Made by a program: the position numbers and the translations under genes. Under the pieces are notes generated by a model, which did no database searches, was not told the DNA's origin, and saw nothing but the letters and a program-made list of their open reading frames with translations. Below are positions 52,476 through 61,413 of a DNA stretch of 64,000 bases, in pieces. Origin of the DNA: Bacteroidales bacterium (GTDB lineage: Bacteria; Bacteroidota; Bacteroidia; Bacteroidales; WCHB1-69); NCBI GenBank assembly GCA_017525505.1, contig JAFXSR010000024.1:1-64000 (forward strand), written 5' to 3'. Within the stretch, counting starts at the first letter, position 1. The number at the start of each line of letters is the position of its first letter.

Positions 52476-52510
52476 CATCTGATAAAAAGATTGCAAAAAC
52501 ACGTCTTACG

Positions 52511-55500
52511 ATGAAACTTCCGAACCGAATCATTAGGTTTTTGACACTATGGATACTGATTTTCAGCAATATTGCACAAAGTCAAGCCCAAGTTTATGAC
52601 TTGAACTGCGATGGCTTGCACAATCCGCTTGGCGTGGAGAGCCTTGTGCCCCATTTCAGCTGGAAAAACACACTGACCCATAATGGACAGCTCCAAAGCG
52701 CATACGAATTGGAGGTAGCCTCCGACAGTTTGGTACTGGTTAAAGGGAAAGCTGACCTTTGGCACAGCGGCCGCATCTATTCTAATGAACAAATAATGGT
52801 CCCTTATGGCGGAAAACAGCTGAGCGAAAAACAGTTGTGTTTCTGGCGAGTACGCACCTGGGACGAACGTGACAGCTGCACGGCATGGAGTACTCCCGCA
52901 CGTTTCGCTATCGGTCCCCTGACAGGTATAAAAGGAGATTATATTGGCCACATGCTAACAGATGGGAAGCCTGCCGAAACACCCATGCTGCGCAAAATCA
53001 TTCAACTTTCGCGCTCAAACCTTAGTTCATCAGCAAAAAAGAAAGCATCAGCATCTACCCGCACTAATCCCGTTTTTGCCCACATCAATTCCTTGGGCTA
53101 CCACGAATTGTATGTCAACGGGCAACGCGTAGGCGACGAAGTACTGCAACCTGCAGTTTCCCAACTGAACCGCCACTCGCTGATAGTGACCTACGACATC
53201 ACCCCCTACCTTCACCACGGACAAAACGAGATTCTGATATGGATAGGGCAAGGTTGGTATCGCGACAATATCTTCAATACTCAAGCCTATACAAAACAGG
53301 GTGAACATTTTAACGGTCCGTTGGTCAAAGCCGAAATCTGTGAACTTACTGACGGTCAATGGCATACCCTTGCACAAAGTGACAGTTCGTGGGAGGCATC
53401 TGTCAGTGGCTACAGCTACACAGGCAGCTGGCTTCCCCTCCAATTCGGAGGCGAACGTTTCGATGCCAATGTCAAAGCGGAATGGAGTCCTGTCAGTATT
53501 ATCACTGTTGATGGAATGAAGACTACCCCCCAACAGTTTGAAGGCAATCATATTATCGACACACGTTCACCAGACATCACAAGATTAGATGACGGATCCA
53601 CACTTCTTGATTTCTCAAAGGTGATCACTGGCTGGTTGCAGGTTGATTTTGATCCAATGAGCCAAGGTCAGGAAGTAATGATGGAATACAGCGACTATAT
53701 CGCCCGTGACGACACCTTCCAGAGTCAAGGAGAAAGCGACATTTACATCGCCAACGGCAATGGGAAAGAGCAATTCTGCAATAAGTTTCACCACCACGCA
53801 TTCCGTTATGTTCGTGTCAAGGGTGCTGAAGTATTAGATGCCAAAGCACTCCAGATCAGTGCATTAAACCCAAAGCAATCCTCCAAATTTTCCTGTTTTG
53901 ATTTCATACGATTCGGAGCCATCCACGATATGATTCATTACACCATGCAATGCCTGACCTTCAGCGGCTATATGGTGGATTGTCCCCATCTGGAACGCAT
54001 GGGCTATGGCGGCGACGGCAACTCCTCAACAATGACTTTGCAAACCATGTACGATGTGCTGCCCACCTATCATAACTGGTTGACAGCATGGGGCGAATCT
54101 ATGGGAGAAGATGGTTCTTTGGCATACGTGGCACCCTCTTTCCACACTGGAGGGGGGCCTTACTGGAGCGGATTCATCATCAAGGCCCCTTGGCGAACCT
54201 ACCTTAACTACGGGGACAAAAGGATGATAGAACACCTCTACGAACCCATGAAAAAATGGCTCGGCTACGTCAAACAATACTGCGACACGGACGGTTTGCT
54301 ACAACCTTGGCCTGACACCAAAGAAAGGATGTGGTTCCTTGGCGACTGGCTCGCCCCTAATGGGGTAGATGTTAAGGGAGAATCAGTTATTCATGTCAGC
54401 AACTGTTTCCTCAGCGAATGCTTGTCTGACATGGCTAAAATGGCGCGATTGCTTGGTAACAATGAGGATTCCGAGCAATTCACCGCACAGCGGAAGCAAC
54501 TCAACAAAGTCATCCACGAGCACTTTTACCACCCGGAAAAACACAGCTACGCCAACGGCACCCCCCTCGACCAAGCGTATGCCTTATTGATAGGTCTCGC
54601 CCCTGACAGTGCCATCGAAAATGCTGTCACCCAACAATTGCTCAAGGACAGCTACGACAAATACAACTCACATATTGCTGCTGGGCTCATGGGCATCCCC
54701 ATTTTCACAGAATGGGCCATCCAAAACCGGCAGTTCCAACTGATGACCGACATCCTACGCCAATGGGACTATCCCGGCTATATGGATATGATAAGGAAGG
54801 GAGCCACCACCACTTGGGAGTCATGGGACGGCAACCGTAGTCGTGTGCACAACTGTTACAATGGCATAGGTATATGGTTTTATCAAGCTGTGGCCGGCAT
54901 CCGTCCCGACGAGGACGCCCCCGGATACCGCCACTTTTTCATTGATCCACAACCTATTGATATTGGATATTTTCAAGCGACAAAAAACACACCATTTGGA
55001 AAGATCAATGTGGAGATTTATGACACACTACTGTATCTGACCATCCCCGCTGGCACCACCGCCACGCTTTTCCCAAACACCCCCCAAGAACAGATACTTC
55101 CTGCAGGCTGGTGGAAAATTGAGCAAGGCAAAACAGCTGTGGAAGACAGCATGCACAATTTCTCAACCTTCATCAACGGACAAAAGGTCACAATTCCCCT
55201 CGAATACCGTTATTATGATGATTGCAACTACGAAATCAAGGAACCCTTCACAGAAAATGACACCCTGTTTCTCTTGCGACATTTCTTTTTATGGAAGAAT
55301 CCAGATAAGATTGACACCTGTATCTTAAACTATTATGTCATCACCCACGAGCAGGACAGCTACAGGAAAAACATAGGAAAACGTAAATTTGACTATTCCT
55401 ATACAAACGAAGAAGACTATTGTTGCGGAGACTATGAGACTTATTGGTATTTCCGAAAAAAACACCCTGTGTTAAAACGGCATAACTTACATCGTATGCC

Positions 55501-55897
55501 TCAATTATGGTTCCCCGTTAAGATTTATCGCGGCCATTACTGTGTGACTGTTGATTATGATTACATGACACATCTTACAGATTCCATGATCGTATTTCAC
55601 GGAATGGAAACATATTTCCAAGAATTAGGTGATGTGCAGAAAAAAGGAAAAAAATCATGGACTTACACTATCTTTGATGATTTCTACACAAACAAATACA
55701 CCATTGAGCTCAAACCCTCAAAAAAGATAAAAGGCCTATATATTCAATCCGCTTATAACCCAAAAGGAAAGTGTATTGAGAAATCCTTGGTCGTACCCTA
55801 CGAAAACTTAAAATACTTTCCTGTCATAAAAAGTGACAATAATTGCGGATTGTGGTACTTGGATTATGAAGAGCCTAATTATCCATGGCTTGAATAA
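52511..55897 (+). CDS. GH78 alpha-L-rhamnosidase with unknown C-terminal extension
   Basis: 1128 residues. Signal peptide (FLTLWILIFSNIAQSQAQ), then the N-terminal Bac_rhamnosid-type beta domains (LNCDGLHNPLGVESLVPHFS; FAHINSLGYHELYVNGQRVG), and the (alpha/alpha)6 catalytic domain with D490 in MVDCPHLERMGYGGDGNSS and E-rich motifs downstream (WGESMGEDGS; TTTWESWDGNRS). The GH78 part ends near residue 870. A further ~250 residues, aromatic and Asp/Lys-rich (YYDDCNYEIKEPFTEND ... DNNCGLWYLDYEEPNYPWL), match no domain I know. It is not a T9SS sorting domain. It probably releases rhamnose from plant or host-derived glycans. Confidence 0.88.
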   Translation: MKLPNRIIRFLTLWILIFSNIAQSQAQVYDLNCDGLHNPLGVESLVPHFSWKNTLTHNGQLQSAYELEVASDSLVLVKGKADLWHSGRIYSNEQIMVPYGGKQLSEKQLCFWRVRTWDERDSCTAWSTPARFAIGPLTGIKGDYIGHMLTDGKPAETPMLRKIIQLSRSNLSSSAKKKASASTRTNPVFAHINSLGYHELYVNGQRVGDEVLQPAVSQLNRHSLIVTYDITPYLHHGQNEILIWIGQGWYRDNIFNTQAYTKQGEHFNGPLVKAEICELTDGQWHTLAQSDSSWEASVSGYSYTGSWLPLQFGGERFDANVKAEWSPVSIITVDGMKTTPQQFEGNHIIDTRSPDITRLDDGSTLLDFSKVITGWLQVDFDPMSQGQEVMMEYSDYIARDDTFQSQGESDIYIANGNGKEQFCNKFHHHAFRYVRVKGAEVLDAKALQISALNPKQSSKFSCFDFIRFGAIHDMIHYTMQCLTFSGYMVDCPHLERMGYGGDGNSSTMTLQTMYDVLPTYHNWLTAWGESMGEDGSLAYVAPSFHTGGGPYWSGFIIKAPWRTYLNYGDKRMIEHLYEPMKKWLGYVKQYCDTDGLLQPWPDTKERMWFLGDWLAPNGVDVKGESVIHVSNCFLSECLSDMAKMARLLGNNEDSEQFTAQRKQLNKVIHEHFYHPEKHSYANGTPLDQAYALLIGLAPDSAIENAVTQQLLKDSYDKYNSHIAAGLMGIPIFTEWAIQNRQFQLMTDILRQWDYPGYMDMIRKGATTTWESWDGNRSRVHNCYNGIGIWFYQAVAGIRPDEDAPGYRHFFIDPQPIDIGYFQATKNTPFGKINVEIYDTLLYLTIPAGTTATLFPNTPQEQILPAGWWKIEQGKTAVEDSMHNFSTFINGQKVTIPLEYRYYDDCNYEIKEPFTENDTLFLLRHFFLWKNPDKIDTCILNYYVITHEQDSYRKNIGKRKFDYSYTNEEDYCCGDYETYWYFRKKHPVLKRHNLHRMPQLWFPVKIYRGHYCVTVDYDYMTHLTDSMIVFHGMETYFQELGDVQKKGKKSWTYTIFDDFYTNKYTIELKPSKKIKGLYIQSAYNPKGKCIEKSLVVPYENLKYFPVIKSDNNCGLWYLDYEEPNYPWLE

Positions 55898-55985
55898 CAA
55901 ATGGGAAACAAGGGCAGAGGAAGATAAAATTCCCTTCAAATTCCACAAAATTTTGTTTGACGCTATTCATTTCAAGAATTATATG

Positions 55986-55993
55986 TAATTTTG
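55986..55993 (+). promoter_or_regulatory. -7 element (TAATTTTG) of the adenine deaminase gene
   Basis: TAnnTTTG followed by C, 17 bases before the ATG. No good -33 match at the usual distance. Confidence 0.5.
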
Positions 55994-56010
55994 CATATTA
56001 AAATTTCACA

Positions 56011-57585
56011 ATGAAAATCGAAGGACAAATTGTAGATATCATCGGACGGGAGATCTTCCCTGGCTCCGTGGAATTTGAAGGCAACACCATCACGGCGATT
56101 AATCGTCACGAGACTGTTTCGCAGCAATATATCATGCCAGGTTTTGTGGATGCGCACAACCACATCGAAAGCTCGATGCTACCACCTTACGAGTATGCCC
56201 GCACAGCCCTGCGCCATGGCACCATTGCCACCATCTCCGACCCACATGAGATTGCCAATGTATGCGGAAAAGAGGGAATGCGCTTCATGCTGGACGAAGC
56301 GGACATAAGCCCTATCAAGGAATGTTTTGCCGTCCCCTCCTGCGTTCCCGCCGCTTCGTTGTGCTCTTCGGGAGCCACTTTTGATGCCTCTACCGTAGCA
56401 GAGCTATTGGAAGATCCGCGCACTTACGCACTGGCCGAGATGATGAACTTTCCCGGAGTGGTGAACCAAGATGCCGAATGCTTGGACAAGATAGAAGCCG
56501 CTCACCGATTGGGCAAGCCCGTGGACGGCCATGCACCATCACTCACAGGTGAGTCCCTGAAGAAATACGTGGCCGCTGGCATCACCACCGACCATGAAGT
56601 CAACAACCTGGAAGAAGCGGAAGAGAAAATAGCCTTGGGGATGAAAATCCTCATCCGTGAAGGTAGCACTGCGCGCAATTTCAACGCCCTGCACCCGCTC
56701 ATCAGCCGTCACAAGGACATGTTGATGTTCTGCACCGACGACCTCAAAGCCGCAGACATGCTCGATGGTCATATCAACAAGCTGCTGCGCAAGTGCTTGT
56801 ACATCGGGTACGACCTTTTCGATGTGCTGCAAATCGCCACCCTGAACCCTGTGAGGCATTACCATATTCCCTTGGGGCTGTTACGTCCTGGCGACCCCGC
56901 TGACTTCATCATCTGCAACGACCTTAAAAACTTCTCTCCCACAGCCACATATGTGGAAGGTGTACGGGTTGACAACCTTCCTTACCGCCCTGTACCGCGA
57001 CTGCTCAACAATTTCCATGCCGAACCCATCAGCGTCAGCGACATCGCCGACAACGTGGATGGCAAAGAAGTTTTCGACGTTATCCAAGTAATTGACGGAG
57101 ATTTATACACACCCCATATCAAACTCTCCAAAGAAAACATGGAACAGGCCCAGAAGATTGTAGTCATTAACCGCTATGAACCTCATGCCCACATCGGCAT
57201 CGGCTACATCAAAGGCTTCGACATACACAATGGGGCACTGGCCCAGAGTATTGCCCACGACAGCCATCACATTATCGCCACCGGCAGCAGCGACGAGCTG
57301 ATTGTGAAAGCAGTGAACGAGCTGATACGTATGAAAGGCGGCATTGTAGTCGCCAGCCCCGACAAAATAAGCTCGCTGGCTTTGCCTATTGCGGGCCTCA
57401 TGTCCAACAGCCCCATCGACGAGGTGGCCACCGCCCAGCAGGAAATCAACACGCATCTTCACATGCAGCACTGTCCGCTGCAATCACCCATGATATCCCT
57501 CAGCTTCATGCAACTCATCGTCATCCCCGAACTGAAAATTACCGACCAAGGACTGTTTGATGTGAAGAAATTTGAATATATCTAA
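56011..57585 (+). CDS. ade: Adenine deaminase
   Basis: 524 residues of the amidohydrolase superfamily. The metal motif is GFVDAHNHIESSML; ATISDPHEIANVCG, VDGHAPSLTGESLKKYVAAG, STARNFNALHPLI and FCTDDLKAADML follow in the family order. The C-terminal region (HDSHHIIATGSSDELIVKAV) is present as in bacterial Ade. It converts adenine to hypoxanthine for purine salvage. Own promoter; no purine genes adjacent. Confidence 0.95.
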   Translation: MKIEGQIVDIIGREIFPGSVEFEGNTITAINRHETVSQQYIMPGFVDAHNHIESSMLPPYEYARTALRHGTIATISDPHEIANVCGKEGMRFMLDEADISPIKECFAVPSCVPAASLCSSGATFDASTVAELLEDPRTYALAEMMNFPGVVNQDAECLDKIEAAHRLGKPVDGHAPSLTGESLKKYVAAGITTDHEVNNLEEAEEKIALGMKILIREGSTARNFNALHPLISRHKDMLMFCTDDLKAADMLDGHINKLLRKCLYIGYDLFDVLQIATLNPVRHYHIPLGLLRPGDPADFIICNDLKNFSPTATYVEGVRVDNLPYRPVPRLLNNFHAEPISVSDIADNVDGKEVFDVIQVIDGDLYTPHIKLSKENMEQAQKIVVINRYEPHAHIGIGYIKGFDIHNGALAQSIAHDSHHIIATGSSDELIVKAVNELIRMKGGIVVASPDKISSLALPIAGLMSNSPIDEVATAQQEINTHLHMQHCPLQSPMISLSFMQLIVIPELKITDQGLFDVKKFEYI

Positions 57586-57656
57586 TTTTTTCAGCATAAT
57601 AGAAACAATATAACCATCGTTTTTTATTTCAGAATATGATCAAGGTAAAACACATC

Positions 57657-59195
57657 ATGAAAAAAACAGCCTTATTATTGTTTGCCATCGCCATAACCAC
57701 CTGTACGTTGGCCCAAAGTGTGAGTTTATCCAAACCTTTCTCCAACACATGGCTCAGAAGACCATTTGTACATAGTATTCCTATCGGGCAAGATGAAACT
57801 AACACTTATATGTATCAATACATTCGTACAACAGATCCCGGGCAACCTAAAAACTATACAGAGCATCTATACATTATAAACAAATCATCATTACAATCCA
57901 CCGACATACCCGTCACAATTCCCAAAACACATGTGATGATGGGGGGATTCGCCAATGGCAACGACATCATAGCCGTATATAGACATGCCAGCAAAAAAAA
58001 CGACTACGTTAACTTCACAATAGCCAATATTGACAGAAATAACAATACCATTACATTTAATGATGCCAGCACTATATCAAACGCAACCAACAAACATTAT
58101 TGGCCTGAATATAAGACTGCCAAGTCTCCTAACGGCAAAATGATGGCAATTCTCACGATGGTTACTGGAAAAAACAACCAGTTAGAAAACCTTTTTGCCG
58201 CCGTAGTGAACAATCAAGGAGAATTTGTATGGAGCGGCACAATCTCTCCCCAATTCAACGGCAAAACTTTTGCCATTGGCCAACTTCTCGTGGACAATGA
58301 CGGTATCATATACCTGCCAGCATACACCTGTCAATTACGTGGCGAAAATGTTTCAAATGTTGAATTCATGATGAACATTTGTAAAGAAGATGGAACTGTA
58401 TCTGTCACCGAATCAGGCAACTTCGGAGCTTTGCAGAACTTCACAGCCAAAATCCTTTCCGATGGCAATATCATCGTAGCAGGTTATTATACAGACAGTT
58501 ATACCAACACCGCCACCCATTCAAGCGGCTACTTTTTCTATAAATTTGATCCCCAAACTGAATCTATCAACGATATACAAAACTATAGCTTCAGCAACAA
58601 TTATGTAGAGAAAAACACATGGGCACGATTCTCCAATGTCTTAGGCAACCAACAATACTCCATTAGTGCCGACAATATTTACGAACTTGAAAACGGAAGT
58701 TTGGTACTCTGTGGCGAGCATCGCTTCCTAAAAGCCATTTACGACCCCAATATGAACAGCTACAATTACCAATTCCTTACCAAGAACATACTTGTTTCAA
58801 CCTTATTGACCGATGGCACTTCCTTATTTTCCATGATTGAGAAACAACAACTCGCAGGATTGGCAGTCAACATAAGCGGAAGCTGGTCATCTCTTAACAT
58901 CTCTTATTCGGCTTTTGCACACCAGAACGATATGTACTTCGTTTTCAACGATGACATCAAGAACATCCCCTACCCTGGCAAAGATGTTGTGTGCGGAGTT
59001 GGTGGATTAACATTCCCGAAAGATATGGAGACAGTCTTGATGCGTCTTACTCCTGAACAAGAAATCACACAAAAAGTATTACGTGATCCCAACCAGCATT
59101 TCTACGCTATTGAATTTACAGATGATAACGCCTTCTATACCACCGGTGTAGGAAAAAGCAATCTGTACTTCAACAAATATACTGTCGAAGAATAA
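57657..59195 (+). CDS. Large secreted protein of unknown function, probable beta-propeller
   Basis: About 512 residues. Signal peptide KKTALLLFAIAITTCTLAQS, which sets the start at 57657 (an ATG at 57636 would add seven residues). The body is a run of blade-like segments (VNNQGEFVWSGTISPQFNG; LVDNDGIIYLPAYTCQ; LSDGNIIVAGYYTDSYTN; LENGSLVLCGEHRF) that suggest a beta-propeller. No sorting domain or catalytic motif was found. A strong terminator follows. Confidence 0.65.
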   Translation: MKKTALLLFAIAITTCTLAQSVSLSKPFSNTWLRRPFVHSIPIGQDETNTYMYQYIRTTDPGQPKNYTEHLYIINKSSLQSTDIPVTIPKTHVMMGGFANGNDIIAVYRHASKKNDYVNFTIANIDRNNNTITFNDASTISNATNKHYWPEYKTAKSPNGKMMAILTMVTGKNNQLENLFAAVVNNQGEFVWSGTISPQFNGKTFAIGQLLVDNDGIIYLPAYTCQLRGENVSNVEFMMNICKEDGTVSVTESGNFGALQNFTAKILSDGNIIVAGYYTDSYTNTATHSSGYFFYKFDPQTESINDIQNYSFSNNYVEKNTWARFSNVLGNQQYSISADNIYELENGSLVLCGEHRFLKAIYDPNMNSYNYQFLTKNILVSTLLTDGTSLFSMIEKQQLAGLAVNISGSWSSLNISYSAFAHQNDMYFVFNDDIKNIPYPGKDVVCGVGGLTFPKDMETVLMRLTPEQEITQKVLRDPNQHFYAIEFTDDNAFYTTGVGKSNLYFNKYTVEE

Positions 59196-59215
59196 ACCTA
59201 AAAGGGACACTTTTG

Positions 59216-59260
59216 TTTGGAATCTGACGACTTCCACGAGTCATCAGATTCCAAATTTTT
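59216..59260 (+). terminator. Long terminator hairpin shared with the end of a convergent gene
   Basis: TTTGGAATCTGA-C-GACT pairs with AGTC-A-TCAGATTCCAAA around a six-base loop, with TTTTT after it. The stop codon of the minus-strand gene (59244-59246) lies inside the right arm. Confidence 0.85.
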
Positions 59261-61319
59261 CCCTATTCCACAGCACATAGCGACAGGCTTTCAGCAGCAA
59301 ACTGAAATGTGAAAAGTTACGCCCTACCATAGAAGGAGGCGTGATTTCGCTGACAAACTGCATGAACGGCAGGCTCGTACCAGGGAAGGCATATCCTTCG
59401 CATTGCACTTGGAATGGAGTCCTATACGGGAAATATCCATAACCACATGCATTGTCAGTGTTGCTAATGACAAGTGTCTTCCCTTTCTGATTTTGGAAGG
59501 TGATTTCCAAGGTGCTATAACTGGTACAACCACCATCCCAGTCTGTTTTAACAATGTCCGTCCAAACATTATCACCAAGCTGGGGCAATACACCCAAAAT
59601 TCGCTCAACCGTAATACTGTCACCCAAATAATCAAAAATACTCCTTGATCTTGAAAACAGATAACGCCTGAGAGAGTCATAATCAGCTTGTGTAAATCCA
59701 AAATCGGAAACTTTCACGGATGCATCATAACCGACATTGAGAGCCTCCAATTGTTCATAGAGTTGTTTGGCTGGAATGTTTTTAACAAAATCATGTTTTT
59801 TTCGCAACGACAATTTCTTGACGACAAAAGAATTGCCATCAAGACGATATAAGACATTCTCCTCATAGCGTTGTCCGTCACAAGGGAAGAACTTGTAAAC
59901 AATGTTTACAGATTGAACTGGACTTTTAAGAAAATCCTCCAATGGACGCTCATAGCGGAATGGAGTGATTACCGCAGTATCCATTGCCACGAGGTATAGG
60001 CGAGCACCATCGGAAAGCAGTAAATTTCCAGCAAATTCTCCTCTACAGACCTGCACATTTTTGATAGGGAAAGCTGTCTTCAAATGCCTATACCATTTCT
60101 GCTCACTTTTATCATAAAAGATAAGTTCATCGGCATTTGCCAAGGCCACACGAGTATTGTTCGCCACAAGCTCCTGTTCCGCACGACCGTCCTTTTGGCT
60201 AATGGAGTATTCACGATGGGGTCCAAGCGCCACATCTTCGGTATAGAGTCCGCAAGAGGTCAACCCATCCGTTGAAAAACGGTAAAGAGTGTCAATTTTG
60301 CTTCGAAGAAACCTCATCTTATGAGCGTTATACGACATACCATAAACTGACTGACGGTCAGCATATTTTATCTTTGCAAAATAGCAAGGGCCACCCGTGT
60401 TCACGGTATCGTAAGTAAGCATGTCGGAGCTACGCAACAAGGAATTTCCCCATGTGACGATTACCCATTCATTACTTTCGCGGTCCACAATAAAATCGCG
60501 GATATCAAGCGGTATTTCCTTCCAACAGATGGTATCGATGGAAGTCCAGAAATACTTGTCAGACTGCTCTACAACAAGTATAGAGCGGCAAATCGCAAAT
60601 TCGAAGAAATAGGAACGTTGCTTGATTTCCGGATGCTGTTCACAGGGCGTTGGCACCGCCTCGTAATGCTTCCAGTTGTCCTTGGTAATCAGTATTTCAT
60701 CCCTTGTCTTACCAGAGGAATCCTTCATATCGCGCTTCCCCACACCGCAAAGCCCATTATTATCCATGTCGAATTTCAAAGAAGATAGATAGGGTATCGA
60801 GGCAAGCTCCCTAAAATGAAGGCCTTTATCTATAGAATAATATAAAATGCTGTCAACTCTTAGCCAAACCTTCCCGCCAGCACGACTTTCAACCCATATT
60901 TTGTCCCGTTTCATTCTTTGTGGCATAGACAGGAAATCCCAGTTTTTGCCTCCATTGGTGGAGCGCATGTACTTGTTGTATCGGGATGTTGAATCAGAAG
61001 GATCAAACATTCGGCCAAAAACAAGCACCGTATTGGTATCCGGGCACACCACATAGCTGAAATCCACCGCAATACTATAAGGATGAGGCACTTTTTTCCA
61101 AACAGAAGACATTCCGTGTGTATGCCATAGACTATAGTTGTTGCTCAACCAGATTTCACCCGAGGGAGAGACGGCAAAAGAAGCGTCGAACGCATCGAAA
61201 TGCAAACTTGACTTATAGTCCCGAGACGTGTTTTGCCACATATTCCGCTCCCCTTGACCTTGTCCCACAACGCCAAACAAACTTAACAGCAGCACAACAG
61301 TGGCGATTAATTGTTTCAT
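59244..61319 (-). CDS. Secreted BNR/Asp-box beta-propeller-like protein
   Basis: 691 residues. Signal peptide (QLIATVVLLLSLFGVVGQG). At least one BNR/Asp-box is visible (RSTNGGKNWDF) plus related blades (YSIDKGLHFRELAS; LITKDNWKHYEAVP), typical of sortilin/sialidase-like propellers. The C-terminal ~200 residues form a second, different domain (YLGDSITVERILGVLPQLGD; TDWDGGCTSYSTLEITF). No sialidase FRIP motif is seen, so no enzymatic role is claimed. Convergent to the previous gene and overlapping its terminator. Confidence 0.65.
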   Translation of the reverse strand: MKQLIATVVLLLSLFGVVGQGQGERNMWQNTSRDYKSSLHFDAFDASFAVSPSGEIWLSNNYSLWHTHGMSSVWKKVPHPYSIAVDFSYVVCPDTNTVLVFGRMFDPSDSTSRYNKYMRSTNGGKNWDFLSMPQRMKRDKIWVESRAGGKVWLRVDSILYYSIDKGLHFRELASIPYLSSLKFDMDNNGLCGVGKRDMKDSSGKTRDEILITKDNWKHYEAVPTPCEQHPEIKQRSYFFEFAICRSILVVEQSDKYFWTSIDTICWKEIPLDIRDFIVDRESNEWVIVTWGNSLLRSSDMLTYDTVNTGGPCYFAKIKYADRQSVYGMSYNAHKMRFLRSKIDTLYRFSTDGLTSCGLYTEDVALGPHREYSISQKDGRAEQELVANNTRVALANADELIFYDKSEQKWYRHLKTAFPIKNVQVCRGEFAGNLLLSDGARLYLVAMDTAVITPFRYERPLEDFLKSPVQSVNIVYKFFPCDGQRYEENVLYRLDGNSFVVKKLSLRKKHDFVKNIPAKQLYEQLEALNVGYDASVKVSDFGFTQADYDSLRRYLFSRSRSIFDYLGDSITVERILGVLPQLGDNVWTDIVKTDWDGGCTSYSTLEITFQNQKGKTLVISNTDNACGYGYFPYRTPFQVQCEGYAFPGTSLPFMQFVSEITPPSMVGRNFSHFSLLLKACRYVLWNREKFGI

Positions 61320-61331
61320 AATATGATAGTT

Positions 61332-61369
61332 AAAAAATGTAGGGCTATCGCTATGCGAGAACCCTACAT
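61332..61369 (-). terminator. Rho-independent terminator of the DPP5-like gene
   Basis: On the minus strand ATGTAGGG pairs exactly with CCCTACAT (arms at 61362-61369 and 61337-61344) and is followed by six T residues. Confidence 0.85.
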
Positions 61370-61413
61370 GTTATTATAGAATCAATATATTATCTCGCAA
61401 TATTATTCATGCT

